Source of the DNA: Mycobacterium conspicuum | Lineage (GTDB): Bacteria > Actinomycetota > Actinomycetes > Mycobacteriales > Mycobacteriaceae | Direction: 5' to 3' | DNA: 64,000 nucleotides | Assembly: GCF_010730195.1 (NCBI RefSeq) | Contig: NZ_AP022613.1 | Span: forward strand, 4,526,001-4,590,000 | Part shown: in pieces, positions 51,856 through 58,542 of the stretch | Numbering within the stretch: position 1 is the first letter of the stretch | Layout of the letters: every line of letters starts with the position of its first letter | Notes under the pieces: generated by a model | Databases searched by the model: none | Told to the model about the DNA's origin: nothing | The model's input: the letters and a program-made list of their open reading frames with translations, nothing else | Made by a program: the position numbers and the translations under genes

Positions 51856-52496
51856 CCGCGTCGGAGCCGTCGCTGTTCGACGACGACGAGTGGCGAGTCG
51901 CTTTGAAAGAACTGTCTGAGCGGATCGCCGGAAACGAAGCGGACAGCATCCAAGCGCGCTGGGAGTTCGGTCGCGTGCTGCGGCAGCGCCGCGACGGTAA
52001 AAAACAGCTACCGCCAGGTGTCATGGCCGAGGTCGTGAAGACCCACGGGATCAGTCAGCGCGAGGCCAACTACCGGATGAAGTTCGCCGACAAGTTCACC
52101 ACCGAAGACGAAGTTCGCAACGCGTTGCAAACTTACGGATCGTCGTGGCGCAGCATCGTCAGTAAGGCGTTGCCTGCTGAGCCGCCGAAGCCGAAGTCCC
52201 CGCTTGCGGCGAAGATCAGCCGTCGCCTGTACCGAATGGCGAAAGACGCCCAAGCGCTTGAAGATTTGTTCAGGGACAGGGACTTTGGGCGGTGTGTCGA
52301 CGAGTTGCGCGAAGAATGGTGCGACGACGTGCGCGACGAACAGAACCACGCCAGGCCCGGGATTCGTTTCGTGCACCAGCGCGTCACCGGATCAATGAAC
52401 AAAGCGCTGGACGAGCTGACCGTTGACCAAGGTCAGCTGTTCGTGTTCGACAAGGACCAGAGCGTGCTGTTCGACGACGACGGCGGGGCCGAATGA
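51852..52496 (+). CDS. Phage protein with DUF3102-like HTH segment
   Basis: A 214-residue protein overlapping the excisionase-like gene by 4 bases. Residues 30-85 (SIQARWEFGRVLRQRRDG, EVVKTHGISQREANYRMKFAD) resemble the DUF3102/ParB-like helix-turn-helix of phage proteins. The rest is charged and ends in an acidic tail (FDDDGGAE). It begins an operon with the following gene (overlap ATGA). A role in replication or regulation of the element is likely but not shown. Confidence 0.6.
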   Translation: MTASEPSLFDDDEWRVALKELSERIAGNEADSIQARWEFGRVLRQRRDGKKQLPPGVMAEVVKTHGISQREANYRMKFADKFTTEDEVRNALQTYGSSWRSIVSKALPAEPPKPKSPLAAKISRRLYRMAKDAQALEDLFRDRDFGRCVDELREEWCDDVRDEQNHARPGIRFVHQRVTGSMNKALDELTVDQGQLFVFDKDQSVLFDDDGGAE

Positions 52497-52918
52497 ATCC
52501 GTGGGCAAGGCACTACCAGCGGGCGTGGGAAGAGCGCGCCAACGACAGGAAACTGCCCCTATGGTTACGCGTCGCGTGCCTCGCCTATGCGAGACATGAA
52601 GCGAACGGGCACGCGACTTTTCGCCGCGGACAGCTCTCATGGATATTAGGAACCCCGCCCACGGACAGCAAACCGTTTGAGCGGGTACCACGACAGCGCG
52701 TCGCTGAGGCCATCAACCGGGCGATCCGGTTCGAATGGCTCGACAACGAATCCTGCGCGGAATGCCTTGTCGTGCCGGGTCACGCCATCCAGGGCGGAAT
52801 GGGCGACCCTAATCGTCCTTGTCCTGTTCATGAACGCAAACGCGAACGCCGCCGCGAGCAGCAGCACAAAGCGAAGCTTCATGTTGTCGCAGACGGGGAC
52901 AGTCATGACGCAATGTAA
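52493..52918 (+). CDS. phiRv1-type small phage protein
   Basis: A 141-residue protein starting MNPWARHYQRAWEERANDR, with LWLRVACLAYARHEANGHATF, GQLSWILGTPP and a Cys pair (SCAECLVVPGH). I recall phiRv1 of M. tuberculosis having a gene product with the same opening and ANGHA block (Rv1581c-like). The basic C-terminus (HERKRERRREQQHK) suggests nucleic-acid binding. It overlaps the previous gene by 4 bases and ends just at the palindromic repeats, so it could be the initiator that binds them. That is inference. Confidence 0.65.
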   Translation: MNPWARHYQRAWEERANDRKLPLWLRVACLAYARHEANGHATFRRGQLSWILGTPPTDSKPFERVPRQRVAEAINRAIRFEWLDNESCAECLVVPGHAIQGGMGDPNRPCPVHERKRERRREQQHKAKLHVVADGDSHDAM

Positions 52919-52987
52919 CGGTGCGACCGTGCTCAAACCCCCGAATGTAACGGTCCGACCGTTACGAGGTAACGGTCACACCGTTAC
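52915..52987. repeat. Three 19-bp palindromes, iteron-like
   Basis: GTAACGGT-N3-ACCGTTAC occurs perfectly at 52947-52965 and 52969-52987 and in a slightly degenerate form at 52915-52933. The centres are 32 and 22 bases apart. The first copy overlaps the end of the preceding gene. Downstream is a T-rich segment with TATATATC. The set could be binding sites for a replication initiator or operators for a repressor. Confidence 0.75.
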
Positions 52988-53438
52988 ATTGGTTTCCAGA
53001 ACCGCTGCTCAAAGGGTGTTTCTCATCCGCCGCTCTTATATATCTTCTCTACGTCCTTGGTCCTTGTTCGGTGCTTGGGTTGCTTTTTGGTTCTGGCTTT
53101 TTGGGATACCACCAACGGAGCTGAACGACGCTCTTCGCGTCGTTCTCTTCGCACGCGCTGCGCGCGCGCTCACCGGCTCACTCAAAGAAACAACCCCACC
53201 AAGGCCACGTCTGTTCTTCTCTAGGCTTCCCGTCACGGTGGCCGGGTACGTCACCAACGCACCGGGGGACGGCACTACAGGGAAACGGCAACCGCCGCTC
53301 AGCGTCTCGCCACCAACCCGGCACGAGCATGGGTAGCGATTCCGCTTTGGTTGCGCTCGCGCTGAAGGCGTGTTCCTGCCGACGCGACTACTTATGCCCG
53401 TTCTGCCGGCGCTGGCTTGAACCGTTGAGGAGCACGAG
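52988..53438. other. Non-coding region with T-rich segment and hairpin
   Basis: About 450 bases without a convincing gene. It starts with a T-rich, low-GC stretch (TATATATC near 53036, then TTTTTGG runs) after the palindromes. A hairpin GAACGACGC-TCTTC-GCGTCGTTC lies at 53123-53145. Together with the palindromes it may be a replication origin or control region. One frame through it (52677-53336) has no start site or family features. Confidence 0.45.
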
Positions 53439-53630
53439 ATGAGCCGTCCGTACTGCCGGGGATGTAGCCGCCAGTTGAAACACCCTGCGGCGCAGGGCAA
53501 ACTCTGCCCCGACTGTCTGAAGAAACGCGCTCGGCGTGTCGACGAGATTCTGAAGAAGCTGGATAACCCGTCTGCTGACGTAGACGCTGAAAAAACTCAC
53601 AGAGTGCGTGTACGTGCACGCAGAGCGTAA
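53439..53630 (+). CDS. Small zinc-ribbon phage protein
   Basis: A 63-residue protein with two Cys pairs, CRGC near residue 6 and CPDC near residue 23, followed by a very basic helix (KKRARRVDEILKK) and a basic tail. This is a treble-clef or zinc-ribbon layout common in small phage proteins that bind nucleic acid or host enzymes. The ATG follows GAGGAG. No particular function can be named. Confidence 0.65.
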   Translation: MSRPYCRGCSRQLKHPAAQGKLCPDCLKKRARRVDEILKKLDNPSADVDAEKTHRVRVRARRA

Positions 53631-53782
53631 AGTCCCGGAGAGACCCGCTGAGAGGGTGGTAACGCATGGTTGAGACCCACGTCGGGCGGGTTGCTGAGGT
53701 GTTGGTGTGCAGCAGCCCGCCCGAGGGTTCGTGTTCGTCGAATCAAACCATAGGCAACCTCCTTTCGTTCACCAACAAGGGA

Positions 53783-53983
53783 TTAGGTGGTCGGACGCCA
53801 CGTACCTGTGTCGGGGTCGAACCAGAACCCGCAAGCGATCATCGCGTGAGAGCAGACAGCAGGAAGCCGGATCACCTGCGGGGCATCACCGTTCGGCCCC
53901 GGCGGTGCATACCCAGGCGACGGATCGTCAACACCGAAGACGACGAACAGCGCCGCGCACGCGACACCCACTAGGCGACTCAT
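53783..53983 (-). CDS. Small secreted satellite protein
   Basis: A 66-residue protein with a signal-like start (MSRLVGVACAALFVVFGV) and a mature part that ends CSHAMIACGFWFDPDTGTW. The ending is related to that of the broken gene at 49960-50200. Two cysteines may pair. Its ATG overlaps the stop of the voltage-sensor-like gene by 4 bases, so it is the last gene of the leftward operon. Export from a lysogen suggests action at the cell envelope; no function is known. Confidence 0.62.
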   Translation of the reverse strand: MSRLVGVACAALFVVFGVDDPSPGYAPPGPNGDAPQVIRLPAVCSHAMIACGFWFDPDTGTWRPTT

Positions 53984-54315
53984 GCGTGCACCAGCCGTGC
54001 GAGTGTCGCGTGTCGCAGGTGCGCAATGTGCCGTCCGAGGTGCGCGACACGCGCGACGCGAACAACCGGCAGCGCAGCGTACGGCAACGCCGCCAACGCA
54101 ACAATCACCGTGTCGACGACGAGCCACGTATCCCAGCGACGACGACGAATCGCCAGCACCGCACGCACGCCGATCTCAATCCCGAAGACCCCCAACAGCA
54201 TCGCGTCAACACGCTCAGCCAGTTCGGCGTGTGAAACCTCGCACCAGACGGCGACAGGAACGTTGACGACGATCATCACAGTGACAAGCCGGGAAGCGAT
54301 CGCCGCGGCGTTCAC
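53980..54315 (-). CDS. Membrane protein resembling a stand-alone voltage-sensor domain
   Basis: A 111-residue, four-helix protein. Helix 1 has an Asn (N18, VMIVVNVPVAV); helix 2 has F44 and E47 then R51 (GVFGIEIGVRAV); helix 3 has W61, W64 and D68 (WDTWLVVDTVIV); helix 4 has R86, R89, H92, R95 and then H99/R101 at about three-residue spacing. These are the marks of S1-S4 of voltage-gated channels. No pore helices follow, as in proton channels. It starts at GTG 54315 with a GTGA overlap and ends with an ATGA overlap, so it is translated with its neighbours. A role in superinfection exclusion is a guess. Confidence 0.6.
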   Translation of the reverse strand: MNAAAIASRLVTVMIVVNVPVAVWCEVSHAELAERVDAMLLGVFGIEIGVRAVLAIRRRRWDTWLVVDTVIVALAALPYAALPVVRVARVAHLGRHIAHLRHATLARLVHA

Positions 54316-54599
54316 GCGACATCAGCCGACGACGCGGCAGGATTCTCGACAGCAGCCGCGCGCTTCGGCTCGATGGTGATGCCCTCGGTGCGCTCACGCG
54401 CAACGCGGAAGCTGTCGACGCGCGTCAACTTCTCGTCATCGTCCACCGCTTTCTTCGCGGCGGCACGCGTCGGGAAAATCTCGTCGCTGTACACCTTCGA
54501 GCATTTCTTACGGGCGTCCCAAACTTTGATCTGGAACTGCGTGTAGTTGCTACCGGCGATGCTGTTCACCACTGCGAACAGGGTCTTACGTGCAGTCAT
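54312..54599 (-). CDS. Small satellite protein of unknown function
   Basis: A 95-residue protein starting MTARKTLFAVVNSIAGSNYT. The first half looks like a small beta-sheet (TQFQIKVWDARKKCSKVY), then comes a helix (TRAAAKKAVDDDEKL) and an Ala-rich tail. GGAGAAACAG stands before the ATG. It follows two tiny genes and overlaps the voltage-sensor-like gene by 4 bases. No family recognised. Confidence 0.6.
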   Translation of the reverse strand: MTARKTLFAVVNSIAGSNYTQFQIKVWDARKKCSKVYSDEIFPTRAAAKKAVDDDEKLTRVDSFRVARERTEGITIEPKRAAAVENPAASSADVA

Positions 54600-54611
54600 T
54601 TCTGTTTCTCC

Positions 54612-54686
54612 TTAGCGGTTGTACGGGTACGGGTTAAAAACGTCGAGGTCGTCTTCGAACTCGTCGTCGAAGTCGTGTTCGTTCAT
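54612..54686 (-). CDS. 24-residue acidic peptide
   Basis: MNEHDFDDEFEDDLDVFN followed by PYPYNR. Ten or more acidic residues in the first sixteen. Its ATG overlaps the stop of the 28-residue gene upstream, and its stop is directly followed by the ribosome site of the 95-residue gene, so the spacing is that of a real operon member. Similar very acidic small peptides occur in actinobacterial phages. Confidence 0.5.
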   Translation of the reverse strand: MNEHDFDDEFEDDLDVFNPYPYNR

Positions 54687-54769
54687 CGCGTGACCGCCTT
54701 CACGGCAGCGCCGATCGAGATCGCAATGAACAGCGTCGCGACAAGCGCGGCGATGATGGCGTACAACAT
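54683..54769 (-). CDS. 28-residue transmembrane peptide
   Basis: MLYAIIAALVATLFIAISIG followed by AAVKAVTR: a single hydrophobic helix with a basic end. AAGGGAGAAA precedes the ATG at good spacing. It is the first gene of the leftward operon 54769-53783 and overlaps the acidic peptide gene. It may partner the four-helix protein in the membrane. Confidence 0.52.
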   Translation of the reverse strand: MLYAIIAALVATLFIAISIGAAVKAVTR

Positions 54770-54795
54770 GATGGTTTCTCCCTTCGGGTGTGAAA

Positions 54796-54826
54796 TGGCT
54801 GATCAGCCACTAATTCAAGTCTACTT
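54796..54826 (-). promoter_or_regulatory. Operator-like palindromes before the leftward operon
   Basis: TGGCTGATCAGCCA (54796-54809) is a perfect 14-base palindrome 27 bases before the first gene of the leftward operon. Next to it AAGTCTACTT (54817-54826) matches AAGTGTACTT (59972-59981) before the integrase, including flanking bases (TTCAAGT-N2-ACTTA). A shared site at two promoters suggests one regulator for both. Confidence 0.42.
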
Positions 54827-54918
54827 AGCTATAACCCGTTGTGCTACAAGGAATCTCATATTCCTCGCGCGAGATATCCTGCACCGCATCATCATTCAGT
54901 GCGCATAAACTCGACGCT

Positions 54919-55092
54919 GTGACCGTGAGACTGTGCGCGACGTGCCTCGACCATGTGGCGGCGGCAGGCAGAGTGAAATGCCGGCAATGCGACGTCGGTC
55001 GAAACGCGACAGCTGAACGCGCGAAACCACCACCCGACGCAATCGAAGTCATTCGCGCTAGCTGGGAAACAGGAAACCCGCCGTGCGTGTGA
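54919..55092 (+). CDS. Small zinc-ribbon protein
   Basis: A 57-residue protein from GTG 54919: VTVRLCATCLDHVAAAG then VKCRQCDVG, two Cys-x-x-Cys pairs 17 residues apart, then DAIEVIRASWETGNPP. It looks like a small zinc-ribbon of the kind found in actinobacteriophages. The ATG-led longer frame (54841) adds residues without such features. It is divergent from the leftward operon and, lying at its promoter, could be a regulator. Function unproven. Confidence 0.5.
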   Translation: MTVRLCATCLDHVAAAGRVKCRQCDVGRNATAERAKPPPDAIEVIRASWETGNPPCV

Positions 55093-55525
55093 TCTTCGTT
55101 TGCTGCAGAACCCGCGCATCAACCGTTCAGCACCGCCAGCAAACAAGCGTGCGTAACCCTCTGAGCTGCGGCGATGCTGCGTCTGGCATGGCAGAGAACG
55201 TAGATGCTGCATTGATAACCCTGTGAGCTGCACTGATGGGGGGGTAGCCGGTTTCCGGCAAACTCCCGGCGGGCCGACTGCTAGGCACCCTATATTCGTA
55301 CACGGAGGGTCCTGGTGTGTCAGTGTTTAACACTGCTACCGCAATCCTGCCGAAGCACCCCGTGAAAGCGCTGTTTCTGCACTTCACAGGGTTTTCTAGG
55401 TGTGAAGCACAAAAGCGCCGTGTGCTTAGCGGTGGTTTTGTTGCGGCCTTGCGGTGGTTTTGACACCGTCTTGTCGGTGCTTGATGGTGGCTTTTACCGT
55501 CAGCAAACACGCTTGTTGACCGCTG
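55093..55525. other. Non-coding region with direct and inverted repeats
   Basis: About 430 bases, noticeably less GC-rich. Two 23-base direct repeats (TAACCCTCTGAGCTGC... at 55154-55176 and TAACCCTGTGAGCTGC... at 55216-55238) match at 19 positions. GCGGTGGTTTTG is repeated at 55429-55440 and 55451-55462. CTTCACA and TGTGAAG form a hairpin at 55382-55407. No gene supported. It may be a regulatory or packaging-type region; the purpose is unknown. Confidence 0.5.
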
Positions 55526-55867
55526 ATGTTGTCGTGTGTATTTGCTAGTTTCGTTGTTGTGAAGTTCGATGTCGAGGGTCGCGCGTTCATCGCCGCATGG
55601 GATCGGTTAAAGCTGGCTCAGCGCAAGAACTTTCACGATTTACCTGACGAGTGCGAGGCGCGGCCGCTGGTCGCGCAGGCTAATTTTCTTGCGGTGCAAC
55701 GGACGAATCCGCTGCATGATGTCGCCGCTACGTTACCGAGGTTGTTGCTGATCGACTTCGGTGAAGCATATTTGGCGTGGGTGCGTGATCCGCACAGTGA
55801 GAAGTCGTGGGACCGGATGTTCAACATCCGGTATTTGCTGGCTGACGAGTTCGGAGAGCCAGAATGA
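55526..55867 (+). CDS. Phage protein of unknown function
   Basis: Up to 113 residues; the true start is ATG 55526 or GTG 55559 (MKFDVEGRAFIAAWDRLKLA). Helical, with ECEARPLVAQANFLAVQRTN and LLLIDFGEAYLAWVRDP. No family recognised. It overlaps the next tiny gene by 4 bases and starts a rightward group leading to the capsid gene. Confidence 0.55.
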   Translation: MLSCVFASFVVVKFDVEGRAFIAAWDRLKLAQRKNFHDLPDECEARPLVAQANFLAVQRTNPLHDVAATLPRLLLIDFGEAYLAWVRDPHSEKSWDRMFNIRYLLADEFGEPE

Positions 55868-55962
55868 GCGACGACGAGTACGCCTGGCTTGATGATGGTG
55901 ACGCCATCGGCGGCGACATCACGATCGACGAGTTGCTGCACGGCTGGATGTGGTCGATGTGA
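55864..55962 (+). CDS. 32-residue acidic protein
   Basis: MSDDEYAWLDDGDAIGGDIT then IDELLHGWMWSM. It overlaps the stop of the gene before (ATGA) and the start of the gene after (GTGA), which supports translation. Strongly acidic; no family recognised. Confidence 0.48.
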   Translation: MSDDEYAWLDDGDAIGGDITIDELLHGWMWSM

Positions 55963-56237
55963 GTGTGTTGCGCGAGCGTGCGTCGTGTTCGTCGCTGACA
56001 GAGGCTGTCGACTGCATGCTTGCGCTTCGTCGCACGCAACGTTTCAAAGCGTTGCACCCGTTTTCAGGCCCCGATGCTTTAGCGGCACGGTTGTTGACGT
56101 ACGCGCAGCTGGTGCAAAAGTGCACGACTTACACCGCCGCGGAGAAGCGGCTCGCTGAGGCCGTGACAGAGCTGATGTGCGACCCGTTGAACGAAGAACT
56201 GCTCGACAAGGTGCGCGACGCGCGTGACGCAGTCTAG
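55959..56237 (+). CDS. Phage protein of unknown function
   Basis: A 92-residue helical protein from GTG 55959 (MSVLRERASCSSLTEAVDCM), which overlaps the stop of the 32-residue gene; GTG 55950 is also in frame. It contains FSGPDALAARLLTYAQLVQKC and an ELLDKVRDARDAV end. No family recognised. It is the last gene before the repeat region upstream of the capsid gene. Confidence 0.52.
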   Translation: MSVLRERASCSSLTEAVDCMLALRRTQRFKALHPFSGPDALAARLLTYAQLVQKCTTYTAAEKRLAEAVTELMCDPLNEELLDKVRDARDAV

Positions 56238-56280
56238 AACTTGTCGTATGCATGTTCTACAATATGGTTTGCTGACGACC

Positions 56281-56370
56281 GCCGCTTTCTTGGCCGCCGC
56301 TTAGTTTCAGCCGCCGCTTAAGAGCCGCCGCCGCAAATTGAGCCGCCGCCGCTGTGAAGCCGCCGCCGAG
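56281..56370. repeat. Six GCCGCC units in the leader of the capsid gene
   Basis: Units beginning GCCGC(CGC) occur at 56281, 56293, 56310, 56324, 56342 and 56359, spaced 12-18 bases apart by A/T-containing spacers. They lie between a -10-like TACAAT (56258-56263) and the capsid start at 56437. In one frame they read as repeated Ala-Ala or Ser-Arg-Arg, but no start codon leads into them. They could bind protein or shape the mRNA leader. Confidence 0.55.
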
Positions 56371-56436
56371 CAATCCCTTGTGTTTTCGTGCGCCCGAAAG
56401 TTGGCGCGTTCCACCCCCAGGAAGGGGAAATTTTCA

Positions 56437-57786
56437 ATGACACTCACCCCTCGTCAGATCGCCAGTCGCCGTGAGGCTTTGCGCGCTGACTCACAAACTA
56501 TTTACGCGCAGCTTGTCAGCGGCGCTATCAACGAATCCGCGTTCAACAAATCGATGACGCGTCTCGAAGCGGAGAACGAAAAGTTGAACAGCGAAGAACG
56601 TACGTACACGAAAGCGAAAAGTTTCGGCGACACCTGCGCGTCATCGATGCAGCAGTGGCGCTCTCAGTACAAAGACGGCGCGCCTGATGGTCGTGCTGGT
56701 TTCTTCGGCGGCGGTAAATCGAAGTCGGTTACACCGCCCGATGGTGGCCGTCAGATCGCGCGACGCGATGACGCACTGGACATCGACCAGGAACAGCTTT
56801 ACGGCATGTACCAAGCGTTGAAGCACGGCGCGCCGTTCCGCGTCGAGTGCAAAAGCTTCTCTGACAGCTCCGGTTTCAAGACGACGACGAGCGCGCCGGT
56901 TCTCGAAGGCGGGGTGTACCCAAGCGGTATTCTGCCTCCTGATCTGCGCTCAGACCTGTTCCAGGAGTACCGCTTCCCGGGTGCTGTCACACCGGTGAGC
57001 GAATACCTGCCGACGATGATGATCCAAGCGCCGTCGATCGAGTTGCCGGTGCAGGGGTCGAACACCAACCCGGCCGCTGTCGTGAGTGAAGCTGGTGTCA
57101 AAGCCGACATCGGGGTGACGCTCACCAAAGAAACGTTCGTTCCGATCAAGATCGCGGCGCTCGGCAGCGCCTCGAACGAAATCTTGGCGGACTGGCCCGT
57201 CTTCCAGGATTGGATGCCTCGTCTGGTGTCGAACGCTGTGCGCGACGCTGAGGACTCGCAAATCCTTTCTGGTTCAGGCTCACCCGGCATGACAGGCATC
57301 TTGAACACCAGCGGCACGCTCACCCGCGCATTCAACGCGGCGACCGACGACACGCCGCTGGACACGATCCTGCAAGGTTTCGATGACATTCGTCAGCAGC
57401 CGAACGTCCTGGGCGACCCCGATCTTGTGCTGCTCCACCCGTACACCTGGGGAGCCCTGAGACGCGAGAAGTCGACAACAGGCGCGTTCTTGCTGAACAT
57501 CATGAGCCCGAACGAGATTGGTTCGCTCGACGACTTGTGGGGTGTGCCGGTCAAGACGAGCGTGCATGTTCCGCAAGGCCAAGCGATCATCATGGACACC
57601 GCGTTGGCGTGCCGATACCTGGTGCGACAGTCACTCGAAATCGCGGCGAACCCATGGGGTGACACCGAATGGACACAGAACTTGGTTAGCTTCCGCGCTG
57701 AGCTGCGTTCTGTGATTGCTGTGATCCGTCCCGGCGCAATCAATTTGCTCACAGGGTTGTCTCAGTCGAGCGACTTGGGTAGCTGA
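56437..57786 (+). CDS. HK97-type major capsid protein
   Basis: A 449-residue protein. Residues 1-110 are charged and helical (MTLTPRQIASRREALRADS, FNKSMTRLEAENEKL), as expected for a scaffolding delta region. The rest is a phage_capsid-family fold: VYPSGILPPDLRSDLFQEYR, VPIKIAALGSASNEILADWP, DAEDSQILSGSGSPGMTGIL, LHPYTWGALRREKSTTGAFL, and SFRAELRSVIAVIRPGAI. phiRv1 has a capsid gene of similar length. AAGGGGAAA stands before the ATG. No prohead protease gene is visible, so maturation or assembly may need a helper. The next gene follows after 2 bases. Confidence 0.88.
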   Translation: MTLTPRQIASRREALRADSQTIYAQLVSGAINESAFNKSMTRLEAENEKLNSEERTYTKAKSFGDTCASSMQQWRSQYKDGAPDGRAGFFGGGKSKSVTPPDGGRQIARRDDALDIDQEQLYGMYQALKHGAPFRVECKSFSDSSGFKTTTSAPVLEGGVYPSGILPPDLRSDLFQEYRFPGAVTPVSEYLPTMMIQAPSIELPVQGSNTNPAAVVSEAGVKADIGVTLTKETFVPIKIAALGSASNEILADWPVFQDWMPRLVSNAVRDAEDSQILSGSGSPGMTGILNTSGTLTRAFNAATDDTPLDTILQGFDDIRQQPNVLGDPDLVLLHPYTWGALRREKSTTGAFLLNIMSPNEIGSLDDLWGVPVKTSVHVPQGQAIIMDTALACRYLVRQSLEIAANPWGDTEWTQNLVSFRAELRSVIAVIRPGAINLLTGLSQSSDLGS

Positions 57787-57788
57787 TT

Positions 57789-58088
57789 ATGCCGGTGATC
57801 ATTGGTGCTCCGCCTGCGACACCGTCTGGTGCAAGTCTCGCGTCATGGTCATGGCCCGCGCGTCTCGCATTCAGCGGGTGGCTACTCAACGGTGTCTTCG
57901 ATGTCTATGACTACCCCGAGCAACCGTGGCTGCAAAGTTTGCAGCTACAGACGTTTCATCCATGGCCGCCGACCGCTGACGCACCTGATCCTGGTGAATC
58001 ACCCGGCGATGACTACGTTTACACCGAGGTTCGTGTCGCGTCGATGCACCGGGGTTGGCCAGAATCCTACGGACAGAACCAATGGTGA
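57789..58088 (+). CDS. Small protein following the capsid gene
   Basis: A 99-residue protein directly after the capsid stop. It is Trp/Pro-rich (LASWSWPARLAFSGWLLNGV, YPEQPWLQSLQLQTFHPWPP, GWPESYGQNQW) with few charged helices. No family recognised. The position suggests a structural or capsid-associated protein. Confidence 0.6.
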   Translation: MPVIIGAPPATPSGASLASWSWPARLAFSGWLLNGVFDVYDYPEQPWLQSLQLQTFHPWPPTADAPDPGESPGDDYVYTEVRVASMHRGWPESYGQNQW

Positions 58089-58092
58089 TCTT

Positions 58093-58230
58093 ATGAGTGT
58101 GCGGCTTCGGCATCCGGACGTGCTGTCGCCGCATGCGGTGAAGCGACCACCGCGAAAAAGAAGCGGTGACGTGCGCACGTTTTCATTCCTTTCGGCGTGC
58201 GCACGTCACCGTCTTCAAAAACTTGAATAG
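58093..58230 (+). CDS. Possible 45-residue basic protein, low support
   Basis: MSVRLRHPDVLSPHAVKRPP then RKRSGDVRTFSF... ending LQKLE. It starts 4 bases after the preceding stop. Its coding sequence contains a long inverted repeat, so it may be a chance frame through a terminator. Confidence 0.25.
   Translation: MSVRLRHPDVLSPHAVKRPPRKRSGDVRTFSFLSACARHRLQKLE
58165..58210. terminator. Perfect 15-bp inverted repeat, likely terminator
   Basis: GGTGACGTGCGCACG (58165-58179) pairs exactly with CGTGCGCACGTCACC (58196-58210) around a 16-base T-rich loop. It lies after the capsid gene group and before the end of the oppositely directed integrase group, the right place for a two-way terminator. Confidence 0.65.
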
Positions 58231-58392
58231 TGTTGCGGCGAACCGTCGAAACGGATCTATTCGCCCACCCCCGAAAGCGTTCGGCGTCAAACCGCGTACT
58301 TTATCCATACACGCGCGGATGCTCGCTCTAGACCGGCGATTTCCTTTTCGGGCCGCGAGGCGTCGACAGCGTCGAACGCTGAAAGGGGTAGC

Positions 58393-58542
58393 TTACTTGT
58401 CGCGCGGGGGCTGAAAGATCGGCGGCGGCAAGACGTTCCGCAACCTGGTGATCTGCTCCTCAAGGCTTTCGTCCTGCTCGGGCAACTCACCGGGCTCGTA
58501 GACAACATGCCAGTCACCCTCGCTGTCGTAGACGATCTCCAT
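58393..58542 (-). CDS. 49-residue protein translationally coupled to the integrase
   Basis: MEIVYDSEGDWHVVYEPGEL then PEQDESLEEQITRLRNVLPPP and IFQPPRDK. Its ATG shares one base with the integrase stop (TAATG), so ribosomes finishing the integrase can start here. Acidic N-terminus, short coiled-coil-like middle, proline-rich end. Proteins made with an integrase often control its direction or amount; the function here is unknown. Confidence 0.62.
   Translation of the reverse strand: MEIVYDSEGDWHVVYEPGELPEQDESLEEQITRLRNVLPPPIFQPPRDK

Noticed and set aside
52677..53336. 219-residue frame over the palindromes
   Set aside because: It starts inside another gene, has no ribosome site and no family features, and covers repeats.
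53707..54234. 175-residue plus-strand frame
   Set aside because: Opposite the well-coupled leftward operon; Arg/His/Gln-rich mirror composition.
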